64,000 bases of DNA from Jeotgalibaca porci (lineage in GTDB: Bacteria > Bacillota > Bacilli > Lactobacillales > Aerococcaceae), in assembly GCF_011299095.1 (NCBI RefSeq), contig NZ_CP049889.1, positions 2,026,501 to 2,090,500 of the forward strand. Reading direction: 5' to 3'. Each line of letters begins with the position of its first letter. Within the stretch, counting starts at the first letter, position 1. The position numbers and the translations under genes are program-made. Below the pieces are notes generated by a model that saw nothing but the letters and a program-made list of their open reading frames with translations, made no database searches and was not told the origin of the DNA. Positions 28,541 through 37,174 of this stretch are shown in pieces.

Positions 28541-29020
28541 ATGTTAGAACAATTAAATTTATTAACCGAACAAGAAACGATTACAGAAATTGTCAGAGTT
28601 AAGCAAGTTGTGATGGAAAGGCCCGTTGCCTATGCTGAAGGTATTACTTCGACAGAAAGAGCGGGACGCTTAGGAATGAACGAAATCGGTGACGAAGCGC
28701 AAGAGGTCGTTCTTATCCTGATACTCAATACGAAAAATCAAATCAATGCTATTCACCGGGTATTCACGGGTAGTTTAAATTCATCTGTAGCTCACCCGAG
28801 AGAAATATTTAGAAGTGCGATTTTGAACAATGGTGCACGTATTATTCTTTATCATAATCATCCCAGTTCAGACCTCGAACCCTCACAAGCTGATTTGTAT
28901 TTTACTGCAAGAATAGTAGAGGCAGGGATTATATTAGGAATAGAAGTTTTGGACCATATCATAGTTAGTGATAGACATTGGTTTTCTTTTAAAGATTTTG
29001 GTTTTTTTGAGGAAATATGA
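28541..29020 (+). CDS. RadC-like JAB-domain protein (mobile-element type)
   Basis: 159 residues. The JAMM metal motif is YHNHPSSDLEPSQAD (H105, H107, D118) with an upstream acidic residue near E55. Short RadC-domain proteins like this are common on plasmids, ICEs and prophages; their function is unsettled and a repair role is not proven. It lacks the N-terminal HhH domain of chromosomal RadC. RBS GAAAGAGGG. Consistent with a plasmid/ICE origin for 25.4-30.7 kb. Confidence 0.85.
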   Translation: MLEQLNLLTEQETITEIVRVKQVVMERPVAYAEGITSTERAGRLGMNEIGDEAQEVVLILILNTKNQINAIHRVFTGSLNSSVAHPREIFRSAILNNGARIILYHNHPSSDLEPSQADLYFTARIVEAGIILGIEVLDHIIVSDRHWFSFKDFGFFEEI

Positions 29021-29230
29021 GAACGATTATTTGAGGAAGGCCCTGAGATCGAAGGAACTATTTTTATAAATGGGATAAGCTACTAAGTAACAGATAATAA
29101 TAAGACGGAGATGTCTTAGTAGGAATAAAACTTTCTCCTTATTTTTGACTTATAATGATAAATTGATAGCTATTACAGTATAATAAAATAAAGTTCCTTA
29201 AATAATAAAGATAAAGGGAGATAAAAAACA

Positions 29231-29587
29231 ATGACCAATCAAACAGAGCACGATGAACGTTACTTTGAATTATTAGAAAAAGATAATACAAGCCCTACTG
29301 ATTTGGAGCGGAAGTCTCTATTTTATATTCTTGCAAATGCCGATATTTTCAGCAAGGTCGATTATATCTATGACTTCAATACTCATTGGATTAAGACAGA
29401 TTACTTTGAAAAGACTGATTTTAGTAGCAGTAGTAAGAAAATGGTTGAACTTGCATTCAATTTATACAATGGTAATCCATCACCAGACCCGCTTAGAATA
29501 TTTAGTGGACTTGATGATGATAACTTCCAAATCTGCTTAAACGCTATTTTAATACGTTTCAGCAGATTTGACGCACTTGAAAAATAG
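29231..29587 (+). CDS. DUF6075 family protein
   Basis: 118 residues, acidic, no membrane segment. The segments LERKSLFYILANAD, YIYDFNTHWIK and KKMVELAFNLYNGN with PLRIFSGLDDDNFQICLNAILIRF match a small uncharacterised Firmicute family that I recognise as DUF6075, often on mobile DNA. Clear AAAGGGAG ribosome site before the ATG. Function unknown. Confidence 0.7.
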   Translation: MTNQTEHDERYFELLEKDNTSPTDLERKSLFYILANADIFSKVDYIYDFNTHWIKTDYFEKTDFSSSSKKMVELAFNLYNGNPSPDPLRIFSGLDDDNFQICLNAILIRFSRFDALEK

Positions 29588-29880
29588 GGCTGCTTCTTTG
29601 TAATTGAAAGGTATAAATAATAGTTTTCACTCAAGAGTGGTCTATAAAAAAGAATATTAGATTTTTATCTACAGAAAATTGGAAAGATATAAAAAAATAA
29701 GTGCTACTTTCAAAGTGGCTCTTATTTTTTTATATCTTATTAGCTATACGCTGAAAAAATTATATTGATTTTCCAGTTTTTCTGAGTGAAGTAGTAAACA
29801 AAACTATTCTAAGAAATTGGGCGTCACACATTATCGTATTGCTAAATGATGTATTTATGCAAACACGAGTTCGTTATTTC
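29588..29880. other. Gene-free spacer with terminator
   Basis: Contains a terminator at 29696-29731 (AAG-TGC-ACTTT paired with AAAGT-GGC-CTT, then a T run) for the DUF6075 gene. No other structure is seen. Confidence 0.55.
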
Positions 29881-29909
29881 TTTACATGTCGAACACACGT
29901 TCGTATAAT
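29881..29909 (+). promoter_or_regulatory. SOS promoter with LexA box
   Basis: TTTACA (29881-29886), a 17-nt spacer and TATAAT (29904-29909). Inside the spacer is CGAACACACGTTCG (29890-29903), matching the Gram-positive LexA/DinR consensus CGAACRNRYGTTCG. It drives the yolD-umuC remnant. Confidence 0.85.
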
Positions 29910-29940
29910 AGGGTTAAAAGAGAACAAGAAGGTGTTTATA

Positions 29941-30345
29941 TTGGAGAATAAATCGAAAGAGAAAAATATACTAATCAATCCAAATACCACAGGTTATAGA
30001 GATAGGAAGATGGCTAAGTGGCAAGGTTTGATACTGTCGGAGCATAATGAATTCGTAAAAGAAGAAAAACGTAAGCATGGAAAATAAATTATAAAAAAAG
30101 AGAAACAGCCTGTAGAAGTTATCTATCCCTTAATTGACTATTCTTATAGTCAAAAGGTAACGGTAGCCATTCAATTAGATTGCTTATTTAATGGTAGATA
30201 TGAAGATGATCTAGTAGGCGTCGTTGCTGGTTATTATGAGAATTACGTTTATATTCAAACGATGGAATCAGGAATAGTAGTGTGTGAGTTAGATTTGATA
30301 CGCAATGTGGAAGAATATGATTGGACTAAATGGTTTAGAGTATAA
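29941..30345 (+). pseudogene. YolD-like gene with internal stop
   Basis: TTG start; the frame reads NTTGYRDRKMAKWQGLILSEHNEF, the YolD-like opening. It hits TAA at 30085-30087, then continues in the same frame with VTVAIQLDCLFNGRYEDDLVGVVAGYY and ELDLIRNVEEYDW to a stop at 30343-30345. One nonsense change therefore splits a gene of about 134 codons. YolD-like genes normally precede a UmuC/DinP-type translesion polymerase under SOS control, and both features are present here. Confidence 0.75.
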
Positions 30346-30374
30346 AATGAGGAATGAAATGAGGTGTATGAATC

Positions 30375-30470
30375 ATGATCAAGATAGACTATACCTATCA
30401 ACCAAGGCGCGATATTCTATGCATTGACGTTAAGTCTTTTTTTGCCGAAGCATTTACTCAACTAATTTAA
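30375..30470 (+). pseudogene. UmuC-like Y-family polymerase, 5' remnant
   Basis: MIKIDYTYQPRRDILCIDVKSFFAEAF is the N-terminus of plasmid/ICE-borne UmuC proteins, including the first catalytic aspartate (CIDVKSFFA). After about 27 residues it runs into IS256-type transposase sequence, so more than 90% of the gene is gone. The ATG has a good GAGGTG site. Confidence 0.8.
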
Positions 30471-30704
30471 TCGAATCTTTCAATAAACAAATCAAGAAAT
30501 ACAGCCGCAGAAAAGAGCAGTTTCAAAATGAAGAATCACTAGAGCGTTTCCTAGTATCCATCTTTGATACATACAATCAAAAATTCTTAAATAGAAGCCA
30601 TAAAGGCTTCCAACAAGTGACGGATACATTAGCTTCAATGTTTACGGAGTAACTCATTATTTTGCAGAAGGACGACTTATTTACACAAAATTATTGACGC
30701 TCCC
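30461..30704 (+). mobile_element. IS256-family (IS905-like) 3' remnant
   Basis: The last 63 codons of a mutator-type transposase are present (TNLIESFNKQIKKYSRRKEQF ... FLNRSHKGFQQVTDTLASMF), followed by the typical IS256-family end sequence TTTACACAAAATTATTGAC and GCTCCC. The 5' part and left inverted repeat are missing. Its insertion or deletion end truncated umuC. Confidence 0.75.
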
Positions 30705-30904
30705 ATAAAAAAACCCTCCGTTTAAAAACTATTCTATAAAAGTATAGCGAAAACAAAATAAAAAATAACCCAAAAACTAAAAACCCTCTTTTTTGAGTTT
30801 CTAGCTTTCGGGTAAAAGTTCACATTCATTAGGACAAAAACTTTTTAGACTTTTTTATCTTTAGTTAGTAAGCTATGGACTCCTCATTTTCAAAAAAGGT
30901 ATAC

Positions 30905-32104
30905 TTACTTAATACTAAAGTACCCAATAATACTTATCATTAAACTAAAAGTCCCTGCAATTAGAAACCACGTATTTATTCCTAATAAATCAGTCATTGG
31001 ACCAGCTAATAGCAATCCCAAGGGCATCGCTATACTCATGATGCTGCCATAAAAACTGAAAAAACGGCCCAACTTTTCTGTAGGAATCTCTTCTTGGACA
31101 TAAGAGTAAAAAGGTATATTAAATTGATTCCCAAAACCACCCATTAAGAAAGAGCAGAACACAAATAGCCAAAAGCCAATAAGATTAACCGATGTAATAC
31201 CTGACAATACAGTCACTATACTGATTCCTATCAAGCCATAAATACTTTGCTTTAATTTATTCTGTTTTCTATTGAGTTTTCCAATCACTATAGATCCTAT
31301 AAGCATTCCAAAAGCAAAGACAAACTCAACGATTCCTCCATAAGCAGCTGATAATTTAAAATGACTTGTTGTCATCAATGGAAATAAAGAAGAAAGTGGC
31401 AAATAAAAGAACATCACACAAACACCAATAATGGTAACATTCAAAATTTTTCTATTCTGAATAAATTCTTTAAAACCTAATCTTAACTCTTCAAAATAGG
31501 GTGTTATTTCCCCAGATACCGCAATTTTTTTTATGTTGATTCTTCCGATAATAATACATGCGATTACCGCTCCTAAAGTATCAGTCATTAAAATGACCCA
31601 TAATGGTACTATTGAATAAAGAATGGCTCCTATAACTGGACCTAGCATATACGCTCCAGATTGCAAAAATTGATTCCAACTATTGGCTTCCACTAATTCA
31701 TCGACTGGAACTAAGGTCGGAACGATCGCTTGAATAGCAGGGGTATGGAATACACTTGCCACAGCTCTTAAAAACAACGAAATCAAAATAAACGCTATTT
31801 GTGGTTCACTTACTATGATAGAGAGTGAAAGAAGAAGTGCAACAAGCCCGGTAAACAGATCAGCGACGATAACAACTCGCTTTTTATCCATTCTATCAAC
31901 CCAGACCCCAGCAAAGGGGCCGATAATAAGCTGTGGTAAAAAAGCAAATAGTCCTGCTATTGATAATACTGTACCTGAATTTGTTTGACTTGCAAGCCAC
32001 CACATCAAAGCGAACTGGACTGCTGAACTGCCAATCAAGCTAATGGATTGACCTAAAATTAATGGAATAAATTGTTTTCGCCAATTTTTTGTTTGGTTCT
32101 CCAT
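30905..32104 (-). CDS. mef: MFS macrolide efflux protein, Mef-like
   Basis: 399 residues, near the 405 of Mef(A)/Mef(E), with 12 predicted membrane segments. The N-terminal motif is FIPLILGQSISLIGSSAVQFALMWWLA and motif A is GPFAGVWVDRMDKKRVV. Exports 14- and 15-membered macrolides in the family. The ATG shares one base with the stop of the upstream ABC-F gene, so the two are translationally coupled. In the well-known mega element the order is mef then msr(D); here the ABC-F gene is first. Identity to known alleles could not be measured. Confidence 0.85.
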   Translation of the reverse strand: MENQTKNWRKQFIPLILGQSISLIGSSAVQFALMWWLASQTNSGTVLSIAGLFAFLPQLIIGPFAGVWVDRMDKKRVVIVADLFTGLVALLLSLSIIVSEPQIAFILISLFLRAVASVFHTPAIQAIVPTLVPVDELVEANSWNQFLQSGAYMLGPVIGAILYSIVPLWVILMTDTLGAVIACIIIGRINIKKIAVSGEITPYFEELRLGFKEFIQNRKILNVTIIGVCVMFFYLPLSSLFPLMTTSHFKLSAAYGGIVEFVFAFGMLIGSIVIGKLNRKQNKLKQSIYGLIGISIVTVLSGITSVNLIGFWLFVFCSFLMGGFGNQFNIPFYSYVQEEIPTEKLGRFFSFYGSIMSIAMPLGLLLAGPMTDLLGINTWFLIAGTFSLMISIIGYFSIK

Positions 32105-33585
32105 TAAAGAACGTCTCCTTTCATCAAAGAGAGTTTTTTATCAGTTATTTTCCAAATCTGATCAGCTATTTTTTCTACAAAGTAGTTATCATGAGACGTG
32201 AAAATTATTGTCCCAGGATATTGCTTAATGAATCCTTCTAATGCTTCTATTGTTTGGATATCGATAAAATTTGTTGGTTCATCTAAAATTAATACATTTG
32301 ATGGTCGTACAAATAAACTAGCCATTGAAATCCTAATTGCTTCTCCACCACTCAAAGTATTAACTGGTTTTAAAATTTCTGTTTGTTTGAATCCTAAATT
32401 ATTCAGAATTGATCTTACAGTATTTTCTGGATAATCAGTTTGTTTCATTAAATAATCAATCACAGGTACTGATCCGGTTAACTTATAATCCATCTGTTTA
32501 TAAGAACTAAATATCACCTTTTTTGATACAATCATTCCTTCTGCTTCATTTAAAATAGAATGTAGTAATGTTGACTTACCGGTTCCATTGTCCCCGGTAA
32601 TAGCAATTCTTTTCCCTAATGGAAATTGAAAATCCACATTGTCTAGTAATAGTTTATCTCCTGCATATAAATTAATTGATTGACCCATTATAGGAAAACG
32701 ATTATAAAGTTCCAATGCCGAACTTGTTGGAAATTGTATAGGTTTAATTGTTTCTTTTTTTTCAATATCTTCCAAGTGATTGACTCTAGACTCTAATGCT
32801 TTAGCTGATTTTTGAACAGCTTTTTGCGCACTATCTTTTTGTTTAGAAGATGAAAGTCGATCTGGTTTAATATTTCTTTTTTTATTTTTTTCACTAACAC
32901 TACTCATTTTTTTTGCTTGTTTTCTTTTTTGTGTTATCGCTTGTTCTAAACGTGTTTTTTCTTTTTCAACTTTTTCAAATCCTCTTGCTTCCTCTAACTT
33001 TTTCTGTTCTTTTTGTTTCATATAGTCACTGTAATTTCCAGGATATTCAGTAACCTTTCCATCTTCTATTTCCCATATCTTGTTTACTAACTGATTTAAA
33101 AAGTATCGATCATGACTAACGAGAATCATTGTCCCATAATAATAGCTCAATTCATCTATTAATAGTTGTATACTTTTTCCATCTAAATGAGTTGTAGGTT
33201 CATCCATTAGTAATCCCATCTTATAATTTGATAGCACTCTAGCTAAACGTAATTTATTTTCTTCACCTCCGCTTAGTACTTCGATCGTATTTCTCGGAAT
33301 AGTGAATCGACTAATAAGTTCAGCGTTAAGATCATCAAATTCGTATAAATTATTGGTTTCTTCCATCTGTTTAAAGTAATTAAACTCCACAAATCGGTTA
33401 ACTTCCCCTGAATTTGGTGATAACTTTCCTTGGATAAGATTCAGTAGCGTTGTTTTCCCTTGTCCGTTTCTTCCGACAATGCCAATTCGATCATTCTCAT
33501 ATACAGTTAAATATTTAATGGCTACTAGTTCTTTGTTTCCAAAATTTACTTCTATATTTTTTAATTCTAAAGATATATTTTTCAT
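32104..33585 (-). CDS. msr: ABC-F ribosomal protection protein, Msr(C)/Msr(D)-like
   Basis: 493 residues with two ATPase domains and no membrane segments. Walker A motifs are GRNGQGKTTLL and GDNGTGKSTLL, signatures LSGGEENKLRLA and LSGGEAIRISMA, Walker B LLMDEPTTHLD and LILDEPTNFID. The linker of about 80 residues is basic (KRKQAKKMSS...), as in antibiotic-resistance ABC-F proteins that dislodge macrolides from the ribosome. Overall pattern is closest to Msr(C). RBS AAGGAGTG. Preceded by a leader peptide and an intrinsic terminator, indicating drug-induced attenuation. Confidence 0.88.
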   Translation of the reverse strand: MKNISLELKNIEVNFGNKELVAIKYLTVYENDRIGIVGRNGQGKTTLLNLIQGKLSPNSGEVNRFVEFNYFKQMEETNNLYEFDDLNAELISRFTIPRNTIEVLSGGEENKLRLARVLSNYKMGLLMDEPTTHLDGKSIQLLIDELSYYYGTMILVSHDRYFLNQLVNKIWEIEDGKVTEYPGNYSDYMKQKEQKKLEEARGFEKVEKEKTRLEQAITQKRKQAKKMSSVSEKNKKRNIKPDRLSSSKQKDSAQKAVQKSAKALESRVNHLEDIEKKETIKPIQFPTSSALELYNRFPIMGQSINLYAGDKLLLDNVDFQFPLGKRIAITGDNGTGKSTLLHSILNEAEGMIVSKKVIFSSYKQMDYKLTGSVPVIDYLMKQTDYPENTVRSILNNLGFKQTEILKPVNTLSGGEAIRISMASLFVRPSNVLILDEPTNFIDIQTIEALEGFIKQYPGTIIFTSHDNYFVEKIADQIWKITDKKLSLMKGDVL

Positions 33586-33637
33586 TATTTTGCACTCCTT
33601 AAATTAGGCCGTGCAATCAACAGATTTTTGGGTACAC

Positions 33638-33665
33638 AAAAAAGAGATAGATTTCTACCTCTTTT
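33638..33665 (-). terminator. Attenuator terminator upstream of msr
   Basis: On the minus strand AAAAGAGGTAGA-AATC-TATCTCTTTTTT forms an intrinsic terminator between the leader peptide and the msr start. Read-through would be needed for msr-mef expression. Confidence 0.8.
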
Positions 33666-33776
33666 GACAATTTCCATATCTATATTTTCTTAGATAAATA
33701 GAATTTGAAAAATAGACAGATTGCTCCCCTGTTTCTGCCAATATAACAGGACCTTTTGAATAATAGTATTTAATTA

Positions 33777-33818
33777 TTATTTCAAAAGGTTAAACCACAA
33801 TCTTATAGATGCTGTCAT
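33777..33818 (-). CDS. Macrolide-sensing leader peptide of msr
   Basis: Thirteen codons, MTASIRLWFNLLK, with AAAGGAG 10 nt upstream. It closely resembles leader peptides of macrolide-inducible genes that contain an M-R-L-type stall motif (MTASMRLK-like and MTHSMRLRF, from memory). It ends about 110 nt before the attenuator terminator. I infer drug-dependent ribosome stalling that lets transcription continue into msr-mef. Confidence 0.75.
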   Translation of the reverse strand: MTASIRLWFNLLK

Positions 33819-33938
33819 TTTCCAAATTCTCCTTTGTACATCCTATTTGTATACTAGATACTGCTCAAATGAACACGTATCTTTCTACCAACGTCTCATA
33901 AAGCTTAAAACATTTTTTTCAAATAGTCAAGTTATGCT

Positions 33939-33973
33939 CACCTATTATAGGTCAAGATAACTTATAATAGGTG
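33939..33973. repeat. 11-bp inverted repeat upstream of msr leader
   Basis: CACCTATTATA (33939-33949) and TATAATAGGTG (33963-33973) are perfect complements. On the minus strand they lie just upstream of a likely msr promoter (TTGACT near 33930). They may be an operator or part of mobile-DNA debris. 33974-34142 shows no gene. Confidence 0.5.
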
Positions 33974-34142
33974 ATATGAAAAAAAATACTCTTGCTCCTT
34001 TTTCGCCATTCAAGGTAACTTCAATATAACATGAAATTCACATGGCGTTTTTTAGTTAGCGGTGGCTAACTTCATTATATAATCCACCGTAAAAAATATT
34101 ATTAGTTACATTTGTCATTATAGTCTTAACTTAAGAGTTGTG

Positions 34143-34174
34143 GCATTGCTTATTACATATGTAATAAGCAATGC
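34143..34174. repeat. Perfect 32-bp palindrome without loop
   Basis: GCATTGCTTATTACAT followed directly by its exact complement. It lies between the msr-mef region and cat, with no poly-T on either side. Long loopless palindromes are unstable and rare; it may be a fused pair of element ends. Confidence 0.6.
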
Positions 34175-34262
34175 GTTTTGTGAAGTAGTACACTTAAATT
34201 AACGGGCAGGTTAGTGACATTAGAAAACTGACTGTAAAAAGTACAGTCGGCATTGTCTCATA

Positions 34263-34913
34263 TTATAAAAGCCAGTCATTAGGCCTATCTGACAATTCCT
34301 GAATAGAGTTCATAAACAATCCTGCATGATAACCATCACAAACAGAATGATGTACCTGTAAAGATAGCGGTAAATATATTGAATTACCTTTATTAATGAA
34401 TTTTCCTGCTGTAATAATGGGTAGAAGGTAATTACTATTATTATTGACATTTAAGTTAAACCCAGTAAATGAAGTCCATGGAATAATAGAAAGAGAAAAA
34501 GCATTTTCAGGTATAGGTGTTTTGGGAAACAATTTCCCCGAACCATTATATTTCTCTACATCAGAAAGGTATAAATCATAAAACTCTTTGAAGTCATTCT
34601 TTACAGGAGTCCAAATACCAGAGAATGTTTTAGATACACTATCAAAAATTGTATAAAGTGGCTCTAACTTATCCCAATAACCTAACTCTCCGTCGCTATT
34701 GTAACCAGTTCTAAAAGCTGTATTTGAGTTTATCACCCTTGTCACTAAGAAAATAAATGCAGGGTAAAATTTATATCCTTCTTGTTTTATGTTTCGGTAT
34801 AAAACACTAATATCAATTTCTGTGGTTATACTAAAAGTCGTTTGTTGGTTCAAATAATGATTAAATATCTCTTTTCTCTTCCAATTGTCTAAATCAATTT
34901 TATTAAAGTTCAT
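34263..34913 (-). CDS. cat: Chloramphenicol acetyltransferase, pC194 type
   Basis: 216 residues, as in the Gram-positive CatA of plasmid pC194, with what appear to be only one or two substitutions from memory. Acetylates the 3-OH of chloramphenicol using acetyl-CoA; trimeric. Catalytic His189 lies in LQVHHSVCDGYHAGLF and the substrate loop is IPWTSFTGFNLN. The start lies just behind a leader peptide and RBS-masking hairpin. Closeness to pC194 suggests recent acquisition from a small plasmid, of which no rep gene remains here. Confidence 0.95.
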   Translation of the reverse strand: MNFNKIDLDNWKRKEIFNHYLNQQTTFSITTEIDISVLYRNIKQEGYKFYPAFIFLVTRVINSNTAFRTGYNSDGELGYWDKLEPLYTIFDSVSKTFSGIWTPVKNDFKEFYDLYLSDVEKYNGSGKLFPKTPIPENAFSLSIIPWTSFTGFNLNVNNNSNYLLPIITAGKFINKGNSIYLPLSLQVHHSVCDGYHAGLFMNSIQELSDRPNDWLL

Positions 34914-34920
34914 TTGATAT

Positions 34921-34957
34921 GCCTCCTAAATTTTTATCTAAAGTGAATTTAGGAGGC
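34921..34957 (-). promoter_or_regulatory. cat translational attenuation hairpin
   Basis: GCCTCCTAAATT (34921-34932) pairs perfectly with AATTTAGGAGGC (34946-34957). On the transcript this hides the AGGAGG of cat until a ribosome stalls in the leader, the classic inducible-cat mechanism. Confidence 0.9.
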
Positions 34958-34978
34958 TGACTTGTCTGCTTTCTTCAT
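34949..34978 (-). CDS. cat leader peptide (MKKADKSAS)
   Basis: Nine codons and a stop that overlap the 5' arm of the attenuation hairpin, with AAAGGA upstream. Chloramphenicol-dependent stalling here opens the cat ribosome site in characterised systems. Confidence 0.85.
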   Translation of the reverse strand: MKKADKSAS

Positions 34979-35017
34979 TAGAATCAATCCTTTTTTAAAA
35001 GTCAGTATTATTGTAAC

Positions 35018-36707
35018 ATAAATCCTGAATAATTCATACTTTTAATTAAAACCATGTGAAACTGCCTCACGGCAGCTTACAATTACTTTTTCATCTTCAC
35101 CCGTTAAGTGATGAAAAAAGAACCCCTTTCTGCTATGGTTAAAGTGACTAAACCAACCAAAAGAAAGGAGTTCTTTTCATGACTAGCTTACACAAAAACC
35201 AAGTAAAATTCAATTCAAATATCACTATTTCTCATACAGGTGGTCAATTATCGAGTGATTCGGGTCTCGTCCTAGTGAAAGAGCTGATGAACATCTTTGG
35301 TTTTTCTGAACTGGCTAAGCAACACATTCACATTGAAGACGAACGAGCGTATTTTACTCATGACAACTTATCCATACTTGAGCAGTTCATTATGCAATTA
35401 ATTGCTGGTTACTCAGCTGATTCTGCAGCTAATCTCCTGAGACAAGATCCTGTGTTTAAAGCTGTTTTAGATAGGAAAGAACTCGCTTCTCAATCTTCAC
35501 TTTCCCGATTTTTAGATCGACTATCTGAGGAGAATATCCATGAACTTCAAGCTTTGAACCAAGAACTTATCGATAAAGCACGCCTCATCCGTAATGATAC
35601 GGAATTAATCATTGATTTAGATTCGACCCATTCAGATACATTTGGTCACCAACAACAAACGAATTATAATACACACTACCAAACCTATGGTTACCATCCA
35701 TTGGTAGCTTTTGACGGATTGACTGGTGACTTCTTAAAAGCTGAACTACGTTCAGGAAATCAATATACATCAAAAGGCGTAAAGGAGTTTCTCACACCTT
35801 TATTAGAGCACTATAATCACTCTCTACCAAACACTGACATCTTGGTTCGTGGAGACAGCGGGTTCGCTACACCTGGTGTGTATGATTCGTGTGAATCAAA
35901 AAAGAGTCATTATGTTATTCGACTGAAGAATAATCGTAGACTAGGTCAAATAGCTGAGAAATCAGTACTTTATGGCGATAATCAAAAGTGGGAAGAACGA
36001 GAAGTTCAGTACTTCTCGACCACTTATCAAGCACAATCCTGGTCACAAAGTCGTCGCGTGTGTATACGCTCAACACGTGAAGCGGGCGAACTACTCTTTC
36101 GACATGAATTTATCGTGACGAATCTATCAGAAAATGTTTCTCCTGATACCATCTTTTCTATCTATGCCAAACGTGGCACAATGGAGAACTTCATTAAAGA
36201 AGCGAAAGCTGGCTTTTACTTTGACAAAACAGACAGTCCTCGCTTTTTGGAGAATCATGTCCGAATGATGCTCAGCTTGATAGCTTACAACTTAGTCAAC
36301 TTCTTAAGAACGATTGGCTTTGAAGAAGTCCAAAAGGGAATGACCATTCATTCTATTCGATTGAAGTTTCTGAAAGTTGCTGGGAAATTAGTCCAAACGG
36401 GTAGACGAGTCTATCTCAAATTATCTAGTTATCATGTGTATCAGAATGAATTCTACAGGGTCTTTGCTCGCCTGAGGCGAGCCAGTCAATGGATCTAATC
36501 CAACAATCTAACGATTTTTTTACTGGGAAGTTATCCAGGGAGAAGTATGCTCAAAATGCCTTACACCCAAAATTTATTCCTCAATATTTTTGAACAGTGA
36601 ATGTTTGAAGTAACTTTTTAGTCAAAATCAGTTGATAGGGATATTAGTGATACATATTTCAATAAAATGTGCCAAAGAATTAAAGCTATGAATTATTCAG
36701 GATAAAT
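35018..36707 (+). mobile_element. Complete IS1380-family element with 6-bp duplication
   Basis: The element spans 35024-36701 (1,678 bp). Terminal inverted repeats CCTGAATAATTCATA (35024-35038) and TATGAATTATTCAGG (36687-36701) are perfect over 15 bp. ATAAAT flanks both ends (35018-35023 and 36702-36707) as a target duplication. One intact transposase gene lies inside. The length suggests IS1678 or a close relative, unverified. Confidence 0.9.
35179..36498 (+). CDS. IS1380-family transposase
   Basis: 439 residues, intact DDE enzyme. The first catalytic Asp is in ELIIDLDSTHSD, the second in DILVRGDSGFATPG, and the Glu region is YAKRGTMENFIKEAKAGF. Strong AAAGGAG ribosome site before the ATG. 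Perfect ends and a visible target duplication mean it is probably still mobile. A solo copy of the right inverted repeat remains at 42043-42057 in the cassette array. Confidence 0.93.
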   Translation: MTSLHKNQVKFNSNITISHTGGQLSSDSGLVLVKELMNIFGFSELAKQHIHIEDERAYFTHDNLSILEQFIMQLIAGYSADSAANLLRQDPVFKAVLDRKELASQSSLSRFLDRLSEENIHELQALNQELIDKARLIRNDTELIIDLDSTHSDTFGHQQQTNYNTHYQTYGYHPLVAFDGLTGDFLKAELRSGNQYTSKGVKEFLTPLLEHYNHSLPNTDILVRGDSGFATPGVYDSCESKKSHYVIRLKNNRRLGQIAEKSVLYGDNQKWEEREVQYFSTTYQAQSWSQSRRVCIRSTREAGELLFRHEFIVTNLSENVSPDTIFSIYAKRGTMENFIKEAKAGFYFDKTDSPRFLENHVRMMLSLIAYNLVNFLRTIGFEEVQKGMTIHSIRLKFLKVAGKLVQTGRRVYLKLSSYHVYQNEFYRVFARLRRASQWI

Positions 36708-36938
36708 ATATATTTTAAAAATACCCCACTTTATCCAATTTTCGTTTATTGAACTAATGGGTGCTTTAATAAAAACTAAAGTCGATTATAATCGGCTTAT
36801 TTTTTGTTGTGTGGGTGTCATAACTCAAGACTAATGATTATGTTGATAGTACATGATATTCAATGGCTTTTTTCATATCTATATCTTATGTTTATAAGTA
36901 AGATGATTTTTACAAAAAGACATAGTACCCATCAAATT
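36708..36938. other. Spacer right of the IS
   Basis: No gene. A small hairpin AAGTCGAT-TATA-ATCGGCTT with T run near 36780-36805 looks like a terminator. Confidence 0.45.
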
Positions 36939-37007
36939 AAAACGCATTTTAAGCTTCTTCATGGTTAATTACCCATCTATGAATCTGAAACAGCCTTAAA
37001 ATGCGTT
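36939..37007. repeat. Resolvase-linked hairpin, left copy
   Basis: AAAACGCATTTTAAG (36939-36953) pairs with CTTAAAATGCGTT (36995-37007). A closely similar hairpin stands at 48167-48236, also next to a resolvase 3' end. The two are direct copies flanking the cassette platform. Confidence 0.7.
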
Positions 37008-37020
37008 ATTTTTACCTCTA

Positions 37021-37112
37021 TATAATAGCGATAGAGGATGACTCTGCTAATACCGGTTATTTTAATCATTTCTTAGACGCTGTAGACTTGGCTAGCGTAC
37101 AGTTTCACAGAT
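37021..37112 (-). pseudogene. Serine resolvase C-terminal remnant
   Basis: Reads SQVYSV, stop, EMIKITGISRVILYRYYIE. This aligns to the C-terminal helix-turn-helix SQVYSVKEITEMTGISKATLYRYL of the intact resolvase at 48320-48883. Only about 30 codons remain, with an in-frame stop. It marks the left border of the platform as a decayed duplicate of the right border. Confidence 0.75.
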
Positions 37113-37174
37113 TGAGTAACATTACGTTAGTTTACGCATGATCTCCTACCCTCATTATATGAGGATGGGAATGA

